A stretch of 64,000 nt of DNA from the NCBI RefSeq assembly GCF_029869925.1, contig NZ_CP118605.1:930001-994000 (forward strand), given 5' to 3'. Shown piece by piece: positions 15,441-24,975 of this stretch. The notes beneath the pieces were generated by a model. It was given only the letters and a program-made list of their open reading frames with translations, searched no databases and was not told the origin of the DNA. The position numbers and the translations under genes are program-made. The DNA comes from Microbulbifer bruguierae. GTDB lineage: Bacteria > Pseudomonadota > Gammaproteobacteria > Pseudomonadales > Cellvibrionaceae. How positions within the stretch are numbered: the first letter of the stretch is position 1; each line of letters starts with the position of its first letter.

Positions 15441-17306
15441 ATGACAGACACAGCCCCCCCTCCCGCCGTCAGCGGCACACCTCACTACATCCTCGAGCAC
15501 ACGTTCGGCTACACCGAATTCCGCGGTGACCAACAAGACATTATCGATACCCTGGTGCGCGGCCGGGATGCTCTGGTACTGATGCCCACCGGTGGCGGCA
15601 AGTCGCTCTGCTACCAGATTCCCGCCCTCGCCCGCCGCGGCTGCGGTATTGTTATCTCGCCATTAATTGCCCTGATGCAGGATCAGGTCGAAGCGCTACG
15701 GGCTGCAGGTGTCGCGGCAGCGTTCCTGAACTCCTCCCTGGGCTATGACCAGGTGCAGGATATCGAGGCCCGACTGACGCAGGGAGAACTCGACCTGCTG
15801 TACCTGGCCCCCGAGCGCCTGCTCCAGCCCCGCACCCTGGAGCTGCTGGAGCGAGTCCAAATTTCGCTTTTTGCCATCGACGAAGCCCACTGCGTCAGTC
15901 AGTGGGGACACGACTTCCGCGCCGACTACCTGCAACTGTCCTGCCTCCACCAACGCTTTCCTGAGGTACCCCGAGTCGCCCTTACGGCCACTGCCGACCA
16001 ACGCACCCGCCGGGAAATCGCCCAGCGACTAGACCTGGAAAATGCACGTCACTTCGTCAGCAGCTTTGATAGGCCCAATATCCAGTACCGGATTGCCACC
16101 AAGAACAATCCGAAACAGCAGTTGCTGCAGTTTCTGAACAGCGAGCAGCGGGGCAATGCGGGGGTTATCTATTGCCTGTCGCGCAACAAGGTGGAGTCGA
16201 CCGCAGCCTGGCTTCAAAGCCAGGGCTTCAATGCACTGCCCTATCACGCAGGGCTTGCCGCCGATGTACGCGCAGTGCACCAGCGGCGATTTCTGCGCGA
16301 GGACGGGGTGATCGTGGTAGCGACCATCGCTTTTGGTATGGGTATCGACAAGCCGGACGTGCGCTTTGTGGCACACCTGGATCTGCCCAAAAGCATCGAA
16401 GCCTATTACCAGGAAACCGGACGCGCCGGGCGCGACAGCGAAGCCGCTACCGCCCTGCTGCTCTACGGGCTGGAAGACGTGGTGAAATTGAGCCAGATGG
16501 CCACCACGTCCGAAGGCAGTGAGGAACACAAGCGCCAGGAGCGACAGCGGCTGGATGCCATGCTGGGCCTCTGCGAGATCACCAGCTGCCGGCGCCGCGC
16601 GCTGCTGCGCTATTTCGACGAAGAGCTGCCCCATGACTGCGGCAACTGCGATACCTGCCTCGAACCTCCGGCCACCTGGGATGCCAGCGACGCAGCGCGC
16701 AAACTGATGTCCTGCATCTACCGCACCGGTCAACGGTTCGGTGCCGCCCATGTCATCGATGTGCTGCGGGGAGGCGATACGGAAAAAATTCGCCAGTTCA
16801 ACCACCAACAGCTATCCACTTACGGTATCGGCGCCGACTTGAGCGCTACCGAGTGGCGTGCCATCGCGCGTCAACTGGTGGTACGGGGCTACCTGCAGGT
16901 CAACGGCGAAGCCTTCAATGCCCTGCAATTGACCGAGCTGTGCAGGCCAGTACTGCGTAGCGAAGAATCCCTGCAACTGCGCACTTTACCCAAGGCCGCG
17001 ACCCGTGTAGCCGGCAATTCCTCAGGCGCGAACAACGCCCGTGAGCACATCGAAATTAGCCTGCAAGATCAACCTCTATGGGACGCCCTGCGAGCCCTGC
17101 GCAAGTCCCTGGCGGAAGAGCGCGGCGTACCGCCCTATGTGGTATTCCACGATGCCACACTGCGCGAAATGCTCAGTGCCAAACCCCGCAACCGCGCGGA
17201 AATGCTAGCCATTTCCGGAATCGGCGACAGCAAACTGGAACGCTTCGGCGACGACTTTCTGGCACTTCTGGCGAGCTTCAGCGGTACAGAAACCGTTACC
17301 GGGTAG
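15441..17306 (+). CDS. recQ: ATP-dependent DNA helicase RecQ
   Basis: RecQ is a 3'-5' helicase of RecF-pathway recombination and replication repair. The 621-residue protein has all family parts: FGYTEFRGDQQDIIDTLV (motif 0), MPTGGGKSLCYQIPAL (Walker A, about residue 50), FAIDEAHCVSQWGHDFR (DEAH and aromatic loop), ALTATADQRTRREI, TGRAGRDSEAA (motif VI), a zinc site CEITSCRRRALLRYFDEE followed by CGNCDTC (residues 377-405), a winged helix and an HRDC domain (about 540-612). ATG 15441 is chosen; the in-frame upstream ATG 15378 lacks similarity. No LexA-type box is visible upstream. Confidence 0.97.
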   Translation: MTDTAPPPAVSGTPHYILEHTFGYTEFRGDQQDIIDTLVRGRDALVLMPTGGGKSLCYQIPALARRGCGIVISPLIALMQDQVEALRAAGVAAAFLNSSLGYDQVQDIEARLTQGELDLLYLAPERLLQPRTLELLERVQISLFAIDEAHCVSQWGHDFRADYLQLSCLHQRFPEVPRVALTATADQRTRREIAQRLDLENARHFVSSFDRPNIQYRIATKNNPKQQLLQFLNSEQRGNAGVIYCLSRNKVESTAAWLQSQGFNALPYHAGLAADVRAVHQRRFLREDGVIVVATIAFGMGIDKPDVRFVAHLDLPKSIEAYYQETGRAGRDSEAATALLLYGLEDVVKLSQMATTSEGSEEHKRQERQRLDAMLGLCEITSCRRRALLRYFDEELPHDCGNCDTCLEPPATWDASDAARKLMSCIYRTGQRFGAAHVIDVLRGGDTEKIRQFNHQQLSTYGIGADLSATEWRAIARQLVVRGYLQVNGEAFNALQLTELCRPVLRSEESLQLRTLPKAATRVAGNSSGANNAREHIEISLQDQPLWDALRALRKSLAEERGVPPYVVFHDATLREMLSAKPRNRAEMLAISGIGDSKLERFGDDFLALLASFSGTETVTG

Positions 17307-17448
17307 TGATCGCCACCGGGTTGCCGGCGATCCCCTGTCACCAGCCTTTTGGCCGCGGTTAACCTGCCGACAACAAAATGGCCGTTGTTAAAATCCCCTT
17401 GTCGAGATTACCCACGCAGCACCCAGCCCCAAACCGATAGCAACAATC

Positions 17449-18840
17449 ATGAAAAAAATCCTGCTCTTCACCCTTGGCAGTTTCGCCACTCTCGCCATCG
17501 CCCTGACATTGCTGGCGCCCTCGCTACTCGGCTTCTCCATCAGCCAGCTGGGCGCCGCTGTAGACGTTGCCACCGGCATGGGTGCCAAGCTGGCCTGTTC
17601 CGGGCGCTATGTATCCGGGTTTTCTCCCCAGCGGAATCTGGAAGATCTCGCCTCCTACTCTCCGGCCAACCGGCTTCTGGAGCTGAGCTATAACGACGAA
17701 CGCCAACAAGTCAGCGCCACCCTGCTCGGCCTCGGCGAGACCAGCGCCCGTTATCGTCCTGGCCTCGGCTGCACACTGGATATCGGCGACACCAGCGACC
17801 TGGATCGGATCCGGATTGACAAAATCGAGCCGTATTCGGCCCCGTGGCCCTCGGGCGACCAGGCAACCGATATCAACCCGCGACTGCAGCGCGCACTCGA
17901 CGATATACTTGCCCGCGACAATGCCGCCAACCGGCAAACCCGCGCCCTTCTGCTGGTTCAGGATGGCGTACTGGTGGCGGAATCCTACGCCGACGGAATT
18001 TCCACAGACACGCCCCTACTCGGCTGGTCCATGGGCAAAAGCCTGACCGCAATGATGCTGGGGCGCCTGGAGCAACTGGGTCGCGCTGGTAACCTGTCGA
18101 CTCCGCTTTTCCAGCAGTGGCAGCATGACGAGCGAGCAGCCATCACTCTGGACAGCCTTCTGCAGATGTCTTCCGGGCTGGATTTTGACGAAACCTATGC
18201 CCCCGGCAGCGATGCCACCCGTATGCTGTTCAACACTCACAGCGCCTCTGAGGTAGCTCTCCTTAGCCCGCCCCGGCATACGCCGGGAGAGCACTTTTCC
18301 TATTCCTCCGGCACGACCAATCTGCTCGCCCGCTGGATCGCCGAGCGCCTGGGTAATACGCCCCAAAGCAGTGTGGATTTTTTCCGCGAGGAAATGCTGC
18401 GGCCACTGGGCATGCGCAACACGGTATTCGAGTTGGACCCCAGTGGAATATTCGTTGGCAGCTCTTACATTTACGCATCCGCCCGGGACTGGGCTAGGCT
18501 GGGCCTGCTGATGCTTGAACGCGGCAACTGGCAGGGTAAACAGTTGATCAACGAAGACTGGGTCGAACGTGCACAAAGCCCCAACGACAGCAGTAATGAG
18601 CCGGCCTACGGCTACCAATTCTGGCTCAATCGCGGCGGCGACGCTCTGCGCTTTCCCGAGCTGCCCGCGGACGCCTACTTTATGCTCGGCAACCGCGAGC
18701 AGGTGGTCATGATCTCCCCATCCACCAAAACGGTAATGGTGCGGCTGGGATGGAGCGCCGGTGAATATCCCACCGGCGCCAACTTTGCGGAGATACTGGC
18801 ATCTGCAACGGCTAGCCCCGAGGTATCTGCTGCTCGATAA
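17449..18840 (+). CDS. Exported serine hydrolase, beta-lactamase class C/EstB-like
   Basis: The 463-residue protein has an N-terminal hydrophobic anchor or signal (KKILLFTLGSFATLAIALTL). The serine beta-lactamase-like fold carries GWSMGKSLTAMMLG with the catalytic SxxK, HFSYSSGTTNLLARWIAE with the YxS/N tyrosine, and a C-terminal region ending MVRLGWSAGE. This is Pfam Beta-lactamase (PF00144) and could be an esterase, peptidase or transpeptidase-like enzyme; nothing points to antibiotic resistance. An extra domain of about 120 residues precedes the catalytic part. The end overlaps the DUF533 gene by 29 nt, tail to tail. Confidence 0.85.
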   Translation: MKKILLFTLGSFATLAIALTLLAPSLLGFSISQLGAAVDVATGMGAKLACSGRYVSGFSPQRNLEDLASYSPANRLLELSYNDERQQVSATLLGLGETSARYRPGLGCTLDIGDTSDLDRIRIDKIEPYSAPWPSGDQATDINPRLQRALDDILARDNAANRQTRALLLVQDGVLVAESYADGISTDTPLLGWSMGKSLTAMMLGRLEQLGRAGNLSTPLFQQWQHDERAAITLDSLLQMSSGLDFDETYAPGSDATRMLFNTHSASEVALLSPPRHTPGEHFSYSSGTTNLLARWIAERLGNTPQSSVDFFREEMLRPLGMRNTVFELDPSGIFVGSSYIYASARDWARLGLLMLERGNWQGKQLINEDWVERAQSPNDSSNEPAYGYQFWLNRGGDALRFPELPADAYFMLGNREQVVMISPSTKTVMVRLGWSAGEYPTGANFAEILASATASPEVSAAR

Positions 18841-19762
18841 CCCTGGCAGCCTGCTCCGACATACCGAGCTTTTGCGCCAGTTCCTCCAGATACTGGCGCT
18901 CACGGGTATTGTCCGGGTTGATGGTCATGGCCGACACCAGGTAGAGGTTGAATGCCGTGGCGGGGTCATTGACACCCTCGACCACCTGGTCAAGATCGAC
19001 TGGTGTGGTCAGCATTGTGCGAAAGGTTTCCAGTTCACTGCTGTCCACCTGGCCGTGCAACGCCTGCATAATATTTTCCTGTTCCTGCGGGTCTATCTTC
19101 CCATCCGCCTGAGCCGCGGCAATCATCGCTTTGAGCATGGTTTCCGCCTGCTGTTCATCGTCGTCTGCGTCGGTATCCGTGTTCACAAACCCGAACAGAC
19201 CACCCTTACCCCGAGGCTTCATCTGTCCCCAATTACCCGGCTTGGTTTGCGACCCCTGCGGGCCCTGCTGGCCAAATTTACCATCCGCGCGACCGAAGAT
19301 CTGACCAAGGATATCCCCCAACCCTCCACCGCCGGACATACCGCCCCCAGCGCCATCACCTGAAGGTATTCCCCCCGGTGTGCCTCCTGGTATTCCTCCC
19401 GGCCCCTGCTGTTGCATCTGGGCAAAAATCCGCCGCGCTATCTCCATCAGAACCGCAGCACCACCGGCACCCGCGCCCGCCGGGATAGCACCGCCAAAAA
19501 TATCTCCACTTCCAGGGCCGGTCGGCACTCCCTGTGCGCCACCTGGAGACTGGCCCTGCCAGCCACCGCCGAGGCCGCCGGGCTTGCTCGCGCGCGCCAG
19601 AATATCATCGAGGTTGGGACCGTCACTGGTATCCGGAGCCGGCACCTTGCTGAAGTCCGGTGGTGGTTTGCCCGGTGCGGGGGCGGATTGTGCGCGGATT
19701 TTTTTGTTCAACATGGATATGCCCGCGCCAATCAATGCGCCGAGCAACAGCTTTTTGTTCAT
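18812..19762 (-). CDS. DUF533 (TerB-like) membrane-associated protein with Gly/Pro-rich linker
   Basis: The 316-residue protein starts MNKKLLLGALIGAGISMLNK, a short hydrophobic N-terminal segment. A low-complexity Gly/Pro/Gln linker follows (about residues 25-180, for example GPGGIPGGTPGGIPSGDGAG). The C-terminal TerB-like helical domain reads AETMLKAMIAAAQADGKIDP then EQENIMQALHGQV; the A-x-ADGKID signature is the metal-binding core of DUF533/TerB. DUF533 proteins such as E. coli YebE are often envelope-stress regulated. That may fit the Cpx genes elsewhere in this window, although I see no Cpx box here. Function unknown. Confidence 0.85.
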   Translation of the reverse strand: MNKKLLLGALIGAGISMLNKKIRAQSAPAPGKPPPDFSKVPAPDTSDGPNLDDILARASKPGGLGGGWQGQSPGGAQGVPTGPGSGDIFGGAIPAGAGAGGAAVLMEIARRIFAQMQQQGPGGIPGGTPGGIPSGDGAGGGMSGGGGLGDILGQIFGRADGKFGQQGPQGSQTKPGNWGQMKPRGKGGLFGFVNTDTDADDDEQQAETMLKAMIAAAQADGKIDPQEQENIMQALHGQVDSSELETFRTMLTTPVDLDQVVEGVNDPATAFNLYLVSAMTINPDNTRERQYLEELAQKLGMSEQAARVIEQQIPRG

Positions 19763-19982
19763 AGGGAGCCGACCTTTTCACTGGTGAGAAGCTGCCCATG
19801 TTTTAAGGTGCCGCCTAATTCGCCACCACCGCCGCTGCATCCCGTCTCCAGAGCCGCTACAATGCGCCCCCGCAAACTGCCTGTTCCATAGCCTGGAACT
19901 GAAAAGGCCGGGAGCTGAAAAAGGTCGTGCAGGCCAATTGCAACCCCAGCCAAGTTGTCTTCACGTTGTGTTAAGGAAAATC

Positions 19983-20960
19983 ATGATCCTCGCCCTCATC
20001 GCTATCGTCGCCGGATTCGTCATTCTGGTATGGAGCGCCGACCGCTTCGTCGAAGGCGCAGCCGCCACTGCCGGCCACGCCGGTATGCCACCTTTACTGA
20101 TCGGCATGGTTATTGTCGGCTTTGGCACTTCTGCGCCAGAAATGGTGGTTTCCGCGATAGCAGCGATGGACGGTAGTCCCGGTCTGGCACTGGGCAACGC
20201 CTTTGGCTCCAACATTACCAACACCGGCCTGATTCTTGGTGTGTGCGCACTGTTTATTCCGCTGAGCGTGCACTCGAAAATAGTGCGCAAGGAATTGCCA
20301 CTATTGCTCGCGATCAGCTGCCTAACCGGCGTCTTCCTGTGGAACGGTGAGCTGGCGCGCTGGCAAGGTGCGGTATTGCTACTCGGCTTCTTCAGCCTGA
20401 TCGGCTGGTCGATCTATTCCGCATTGACGGGAAAAGGCGACGTTATCGAAGGCAATATCGAAAGTGAGCTAGAAGCCCATGCGATGCCACTCGGCAGAGC
20501 GCTGTTCTGGGTGATCGCGGGTTTGCTCTTACTGATCGTCAGTTCGCGCCTGTTGGTGTGGGGGGCTGTCACCATTGCCCAGCAATTGGGTGTAAGTGAC
20601 CTTGTGATCGGACTTACCATTGTCGCCCTGGGAACCTCATTACCGGAACTGGCCGCCACGGTTATTGCCGCGCGCAAAGGGGAGCACGATATCGCCATCG
20701 GCAACGTGGTTGGCTCGAACATGTTCAACCTGCTGGCGGTAATCGGTATTGCAGGTGTCATCGCCCCGATGTCCAATGTCCCCACTGAAGCGATGACCCG
20801 CGATTGGCCGGTGGTGTTGGGGCTTACTATTGCGCTCTTTGTGTTCGCCTACGGCTTTAAAGGGCAAGGCCGCATCAATCGCTGGGAAGGTCTGGCGCTA
20901 CTGCTGGCGTATATTGTGTACACCGGCTATCTCATCCTGGAAATCAGCGGTGCCCAGTAA
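19983..20960 (+). CDS. Calcium/sodium antiporter, CaCA family (YrbG-like)
   Basis: The 325-residue inner-membrane protein has about ten membrane segments in two inverted halves, each with an ion-binding alpha repeat: GFGTSAPEMVVSAIAAMDGS with GNAFGSNITNTGLILG in the first half, and ALGTSLPELAATVIAARKGE with GNVVGSNMFNLLAVIG in the second. The paired G-[FL]-GTS-x-PE and GNxxGSN motifs define K+-independent Na+/Ca2+ or cation/H+ exchangers. ATG 19983 follows AAGGAAAATC. It ends at a bidirectional terminator shared with ompW. The transported ion is inferred from family. Confidence 0.93.
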   Translation: MILALIAIVAGFVILVWSADRFVEGAAATAGHAGMPPLLIGMVIVGFGTSAPEMVVSAIAAMDGSPGLALGNAFGSNITNTGLILGVCALFIPLSVHSKIVRKELPLLLAISCLTGVFLWNGELARWQGAVLLLGFFSLIGWSIYSALTGKGDVIEGNIESELEAHAMPLGRALFWVIAGLLLLIVSSRLLVWGAVTIAQQLGVSDLVIGLTIVALGTSLPELAATVIAARKGEHDIAIGNVVGSNMFNLLAVIGIAGVIAPMSNVPTEAMTRDWPVVLGLTIALFVFAYGFKGQGRINRWEGLALLLAYIVYTGYLILEISGAQ

Positions 20961-21011
20961 TCGATCCAGACGGGCTGGTTAAGGCCCTGCGGGAAACAAC
21001 GTCAAAAAAAA

Positions 21012-21039
21012 GGGCACCCTGTGGTGCCCTTTTCTTTTC
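21012..21039. terminator. Bidirectional Rho-independent terminator
   Basis: GGGCACC-CTGT-GGTGCCC (21012-21029) is followed on the plus strand by TTTTCTTTTC and on the minus strand by TTTTTTTT. It separates the convergent antiporter and ompW genes. Confidence 0.9.
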
Positions 21040-21086
21040 ATCCATGAAGGTTACGCTCGATGCGATTCTCGCATTAGGAGGATCGA

Positions 21087-21848
21087 TCAGAAGGAGTAAC
21101 CCACGCCCAGGTTGAATACCCAGGGGCTAAAGTCCATGTTATTTACGCTGACTCTCCGGGTCAGTGCCGGATCATCGGAGCGAGGATCCTTATAGTAAAC
21201 GTTGAAATCTGAATCGGTGTCGATGTACAGAAGTGCAGCGTTCACCAGGAAAGCACTGTCACGGCCAAAGCGGAAATCCACACCGACCTGCCCGGTTACA
21301 CCCCAGGAGTGCCCCATACCCACACTGGCATCGGTAAGGATCAAGTCTTCGTCAATCAGCAGATCGTTGAAGCGACGGGAGAAGCCTTCATCGGAAAAGT
21401 CGGTGTAATTCACACCGATACCGACATAAGGACGACCCATGCAAGTACTCGGCAGGATATACCAGTTGACGAACGCATTGGCATAACTCGCATCAAAGCT
21501 ACCAACATCATAACTGTCGATGTCGTAGATGAGGTTGCCATCGCGAACACGCTCCAGCTCCATATCGTGGTTGGTTTCACCGATGTACATCAGTTCCACG
21601 CCCCAGTGTTCTGCCGGCAACCAGGCACCGGAAATATTCCAGGTGGTATCGGCATCGACATCGAAGCCTTCATTGAGCCAGGTGTCGCGAAACTTCAGCT
21701 GATCATCACCATCATCCGGATCGATCCAGCTGGCACCAACACGGACAACGTAATCACCCTCTTCCCAAAAACCAGCCGCCGCATTTTGTGCACTAACCAG
21801 AGCAGCTACAGCAATTGCAAGCGGTGTCAGAACGCGTGTCATTTTCAT
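21087..21848 (-). CDS. ompW: OmpW family outer-membrane protein
   Basis: The 253-residue product has a signal peptide (MTRVLTPLAIAVAALVSAQN, cut near NAAAG) and an eight-stranded barrel starting WEEGDYVVRVGASWIDPDD and ending PWVFNLGVGYSF with the C-terminal Phe needed for outer-membrane assembly. AEHWGVELMY and GRPYVGIGVNYTDF are typical OmpW blocks. GGAG 6 nt before ATG 21848 decides the start over the ATG at 21857, which overlaps that site. OmpW forms a narrow hydrophobic channel; its ligand here is unknown. A 514-bp AT-rich region lies upstream. Confidence 0.9.
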   Translation of the reverse strand: MKMTRVLTPLAIAVAALVSAQNAAAGFWEEGDYVVRVGASWIDPDDGDDQLKFRDTWLNEGFDVDADTTWNISGAWLPAEHWGVELMYIGETNHDMELERVRDGNLIYDIDSYDVGSFDASYANAFVNWYILPSTCMGRPYVGIGVNYTDFSDEGFSRRFNDLLIDEDLILTDASVGMGHSWGVTGQVGVDFRFGRDSAFLVNAALLYIDTDSDFNVYYKDPRSDDPALTRRVSVNNMDFSPWVFNLGVGYSF

Positions 21849-22362
21849 TGAGAACTCCATCGTATTCGGCAAATTAAACAGCAATCAACCCAATCACTTG
21901 TCAGTCTAGACACGGAACCGAACCGTCGTAGAAAAAACAACCAAAAAAAAACCTCAATCGTGGAACTTTTGTACGATTCTGTCGCCGCACTATTCTTAAA
22001 AAATAATTCAAACGCCTGGCATAAAAATTCACGGAAATTTTTCACGCGCCCACAGGAAATATTTTTACGCCATAAAAAAAGAATATGGCGTCAAGGCGGA
22101 TAAAAAATTTTGATTTTTGCGCCACACGGATGATGACACTTATCGCTGAGAGCAACAGATAGGAAAATTTCCGTCAGTCATTCACACGACATTCAGGTCG
22201 CGATCCACCTTCAGGATTAAACGTAAAGAAGTGTTGCGGGTGAAAAATCTGGCGGAGTATCACACTTAACCTCTACTTGAGGCTTCGACACTCCACCTGA
22301 ATTTCAGAGGGAACCCGGGAGAGACCGGGGAAATAAAAAGAAGGAGATAAATCCGTTCAGAT
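21849..22362. other. AT-rich intergenic region upstream of ompW
   Basis: About 514 bp without a convincing gene separate ompW from bolA; both lie on the minus strand. The stretch is far richer in A and T than its surroundings, with runs such as CAACCAAAAAAAAACC. It contains a perfect 8-bp hairpin at 22067-22091 and, just after bolA, a weak CCCGG/CCGGG hairpin at about 22315-22330 that may end bolA. It could hold the ompW regulatory region and possibly a small RNA, but I see no clear promoter pair. Confidence 0.5.
22067..22091. other. Perfect inverted repeat in ompW upstream region
   Basis: ACGCCATA (22067-22074) and TATGGCGT (22084-22091) flank an A-rich 9-nt loop. No T-tract follows on either strand, so an operator or RNA hairpin is likelier than a terminator. 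Confidence 0.45.
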
Positions 22363-22668
22363 TTACCCTTTACTGCCACCCATACACTGAGGACTATCCG
22401 GTGCCTGCCCCGCCCACTCTTCCTCGCTGAACAAATGCAAGGCCAGCGCGTGAATCGGGCCCGCCATTTCTTCCGCCAACGCACCGTAAACCTGCTGGTG
22501 CCGCTGCACCTTGCGCAGCCCGGAAAACGCTTCTGTCACCAGCACCACCCGGAAGTGCATTTCCGAGCCCGCCGGAACATTATGCATATGGCTCTCGCAA
22601 TCCACTTCAATATGCGAAGGGGAAAAAGCATCGCTGAGCTTCTGTTGAATCTGATCTGCCAAAGTCAT
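22363..22668 (-). CDS. bolA: BolA family protein
   Basis: The 101-residue protein begins MTLADQIQQKLSDAFSPSHI and contains EVDCESHMHNVPAGSEMHFR, VLVTEAFSGLRKVQRHQQVY and the helix EEMAGPIHALALHLFSEEEW. The SH-x-hydrophobic pattern and the R-H-x-x-V-Y block are the BolA signature. BolA works with monothiol glutaredoxins in Fe-S cluster handling and influences morphology in stress. It lies 17 nt after the DjlA-like gene and may be co-transcribed with it. BolA proper rather than IbaG is preferred for its length and loop, at moderate certainty. Confidence 0.88.
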   Translation of the reverse strand: MTLADQIQQKLSDAFSPSHIEVDCESHMHNVPAGSEMHFRVVLVTEAFSGLRKVQRHQQVYGALAEEMAGPIHALALHLFSEEEWAGQAPDSPQCMGGSKG

Positions 22669-22685
22669 GAAAAACTCCTTAACCC

Positions 22686-23474
22686 TCAGGCCTCGTTAAC
22701 CGCCGCCTGGCGCTTGCGCGCCGCGACGATGGTGTCGTACGCCACGGTAATACTTTTCATCTGGTCTTCCGCATGACGCATAAACGCTTCCGGAAGACCT
22801 TTCGACGCGATTTTATCCGGATGGAATTCCGCAGCCTTGCGGCGATAGGCCAGCTTCAATTCTTTGTCACTGACTTCCGGGGAGCACTCGAGCACATCGT
22901 AGTGCGCCTGCAGACTGCCACCACTGGTGGCCGCGCCGCGCTGGCCGAACTCGTTGAACATCGCCGTAAAGATGGAACTGTGTAGCCCCAGCGCCTCGGG
23001 TATATCCCGCAGAATCCGCTCTTCCGCCGGGTGTAATTCACCATCGGCAAAGGCCACCGCAAACAGCAACCGATACACCATTTCCCGCATGGCCTGATTG
23101 CGTATCAGCTGCCGAAACTGGCGCGCATAATCGTAGATACTGTAGTTGTCATCCTTGGCGTTCTGGAAAATCTTGATCGCCTCCTGGCGATCTTCGGCAG
23201 CGAGACGCAAATTGTTCTTGATGAAATCATCAACCAGCTGGATTTCCTCTTTGGAAACCTGCCCGTCAGCCTTGGCCATTTTCGCCAACATGGAAAACAG
23301 TGCCACGATAAACACCGTCTGCGCACCGTCCCGGTTCAGGGTAACGCCGGCCTCGCTCAGTCTCTTGAGCCCGGAGCCAAAGGAACTGCCCACCCAGGCA
23401 CCTAGCGCAGCGCCGATAGGCCCGCCAAACATCATGCCAATACCGGCACCGATACCAGCACCCAACCAGGACAT
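22686..23474 (-). CDS. djlA: DjlA-like co-chaperone, TerB plus DnaJ domain
   Basis: The 262-residue protein has an N-terminal Gly-rich hydrophobic segment (SWLGAGIGAGIGMMFGGPIG) that probably inserts in the membrane, a TerB-like helical domain (about residues 45-170, with AKMAKADGQVSKEEI and VAFADGELHPAEERIL) and a C-terminal J domain with RRKAAEFHPDKIASKG carrying the HPD tripeptide that stimulates DnaK. This matches DjlA. ATG 23474 is selected by AAGGAGAAGTT directly upstream; the start at 23495 would overlap that site. bolA follows by 17 nt. Confidence 0.88.
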   Translation of the reverse strand: MSWLGAGIGAGIGMMFGGPIGAALGAWVGSSFGSGLKRLSEAGVTLNRDGAQTVFIVALFSMLAKMAKADGQVSKEEIQLVDDFIKNNLRLAAEDRQEAIKIFQNAKDDNYSIYDYARQFRQLIRNQAMREMVYRLLFAVAFADGELHPAEERILRDIPEALGLHSSIFTAMFNEFGQRGAATSGGSLQAHYDVLECSPEVSDKELKLAYRRKAAEFHPDKIASKGLPEAFMRHAEDQMKSITVAYDTIVAARKRQAAVNEA

Positions 23475-23604
23475 AACTTCTCCTTGCGGCGCCACCAGCG
23501 GCGCCCTTCAGCCAAAAAAACGGCGGTTATAGTAGCACGACGGATCCGGATAAGATCCCAATAGCCGGCCCCCGACTGCCCCGGCAGTCCGCGACGCCAA
23601 TAAA

Positions 23605-23626
23605 AAACCCCGCCGAAGCGGGGTTT
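23605..23626 (-). terminator. Terminator of the oadGAB operon
   Basis: AAACCCCGC-CGAA-GCGGGGTTT forms a 9-bp stem with a stable tetraloop; on the minus strand it is followed by further T residues. It sits 24 nt past the oadB stop. Confidence 0.9.
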
Positions 23627-23650
23627 CTCAGAACCTGACCAACGACAGAA

Positions 23651-24964
23651 TCAGCCGGTCATTGCGCGAACCATAGTGATCATCACACCGGCGGCAACCG
23701 CGGAACCGATCACCCCGGCCACATTCGGCCCCATGGCATGCATCAGCAGGAAATTGTGCGGATTCGCTTCCAGCCCCAACTTATTGGAGACCCGCGCTGC
23801 CATAGGTACCGCGGAAACGCCGGCCGAACCAATGAGCGGGTTGACCTTGTTCTTACTGAACACATTCAACAACTTGGCCATCAATACACCCGCCGCGGTG
23901 CCAATGGCAAAGGCCACGATACCCAGTGCGAGAATCCCCAGGGTCTTCGGGTCGAGGAACTTGTCCGCCGCCAGCTTGGAGCCCACGGAAAGGCCGAGGA
24001 AGATGGTCGTGATATTGATTAATGCGTTCTGCGCCGTATCCGACAGGCGGGATACCACACCACACTCGCGCATCAGATTACCAAAGCAGAACATTCCCAA
24101 AAGCGGTGCGGCATCCGGCAGGAACAGCGCCACCAGAATCAACAGCACCAGCGGGAACACGATTTTCTCGCGCTTGCTCACCGGTCGCAGCTGTACCATC
24201 TCGATACGACGCTCCTGCTCCGTCGTCAGCGCACGCATAATAGGCGGCTGAATCAGCGGCACCAGCGCCATATAGGAATACGCCGCCACGGCAATGGCAC
24301 CCAACAATTCAGGAGCGAGCAGGCTGGACACATAGATCGCGGTAGGGCCGTCAGCACCACCGATGATACCGATGGCCGCCGCCTCCGCGATGGAGAAATC
24401 CATGATCCCGGCAGCGGACATCCCCACTGCTCCCAGCACCGTGGCGAAAATACCGAACTGTGCCGCGGCGCCGAGAAACAGGGTGCGTGGATTGGCCAGC
24501 AATGGGCCGAAGTCCGTCATGGCACCAACACCCATGAAAATCACCAGTGGCGCAATACCGGAAGCGATGGCCACGCTGTAGAAGTTGTACAGCATGCCAT
24601 TGGAGAATCCGGCATCCGCAGCCACCTGAACGGCACTCTGATAGGCCGCCGCCGGCGCATTTTCCAGTGCGACCTTCAGTTCCTTGACCGATTCAAATGT
24701 GCCCTGACCGAGAGCCTCGGCCAGCTGTGCCAACACCCCGGCATCACCGGCGTAAATGGCAGCCTCTACCGCTGGCAGCGCCAAGTTGGCACCGGGAATA
24801 TTCGCCAGGATGCCACCGAAACCGATAGGCACCAGCAGCAATGGCTCGAAGTTTTTGCGAATGGCCAGAAACAGCAACCCCAGACCAACCAGGATCATGA
24901 TGAACTGACCGGAGGTCATCTGGTTGGCGCCGGACGATAGCCATAGATTGGTTATATTTTCCAC
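23651..24964 (-). CDS. oadB: Oxaloacetate decarboxylase, beta (Na+-pumping membrane) subunit
   Basis: OadB couples decarboxylation of carboxybiotin to Na+ export. The 437-residue protein starts [20 protein letters not shown] and has about nine to eleven membrane segments. Family motifs include [30 protein letters not shown] (the GGADGP Na+ site region), [20 protein letters not shown], and [20 protein letters not shown] followed by [18 protein letters not shown]. It is the last gene of oadGAB and starts 11 nt after oadA. Related methylmalonyl-CoA or glutaconyl-CoA pumps share this subunit, but the OadA partner decides for oxaloacetate. Confidence 0.95.
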   Translation of the reverse strand: MENITNLWLSSGANQMTSGQFIMILVGLGLLFLAIRKNFEPLLLVPIGFGGILANIPGANLALPAVEAAIYAGDAGVLAQLAEALGQGTFESVKELKVALENAPAAAYQSAVQVAADAGFSNGMLYNFYSVAIASGIAPLVIFMGVGAMTDFGPLLANPRTLFLGAAAQFGIFATVLGAVGMSAAGIMDFSIAEAAAIGIIGGADGPTAIYVSSLLAPELLGAIAVAAYSYMALVPLIQPPIMRALTTEQERRIEMVQLRPVSKREKIVFPLVLLILVALFLPDAAPLLGMFCFGNLMRECGVVSRLSDTAQNALINITTIFLGLSVGSKLAADKFLDPKTLGILALGIVAFAIGTAAGVLMAKLLNVFSKNKVNPLIGSAGVSAVPMAARVSNKLGLEANPHNFLLMHAMGPNVAGVIGSAVAAGVMITMVRAMTG

Positions 24965-24975
24965 GTCCGCCTCCG

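Noticed and set aside
17308..17332. GATCGCC ... GGCGATC hairpin after recQ
   Set aside because: Seven-bp stem, 11-nt loop and no T-run; too weak to call a terminator.
17449..18840. Antibiotic-resistance beta-lactamase
   Set aside because: The SxxK and YxS/N motifs define the broad serine-hydrolase family; an extra N-terminal domain and housekeeping neighbours argue against a resistance gene.
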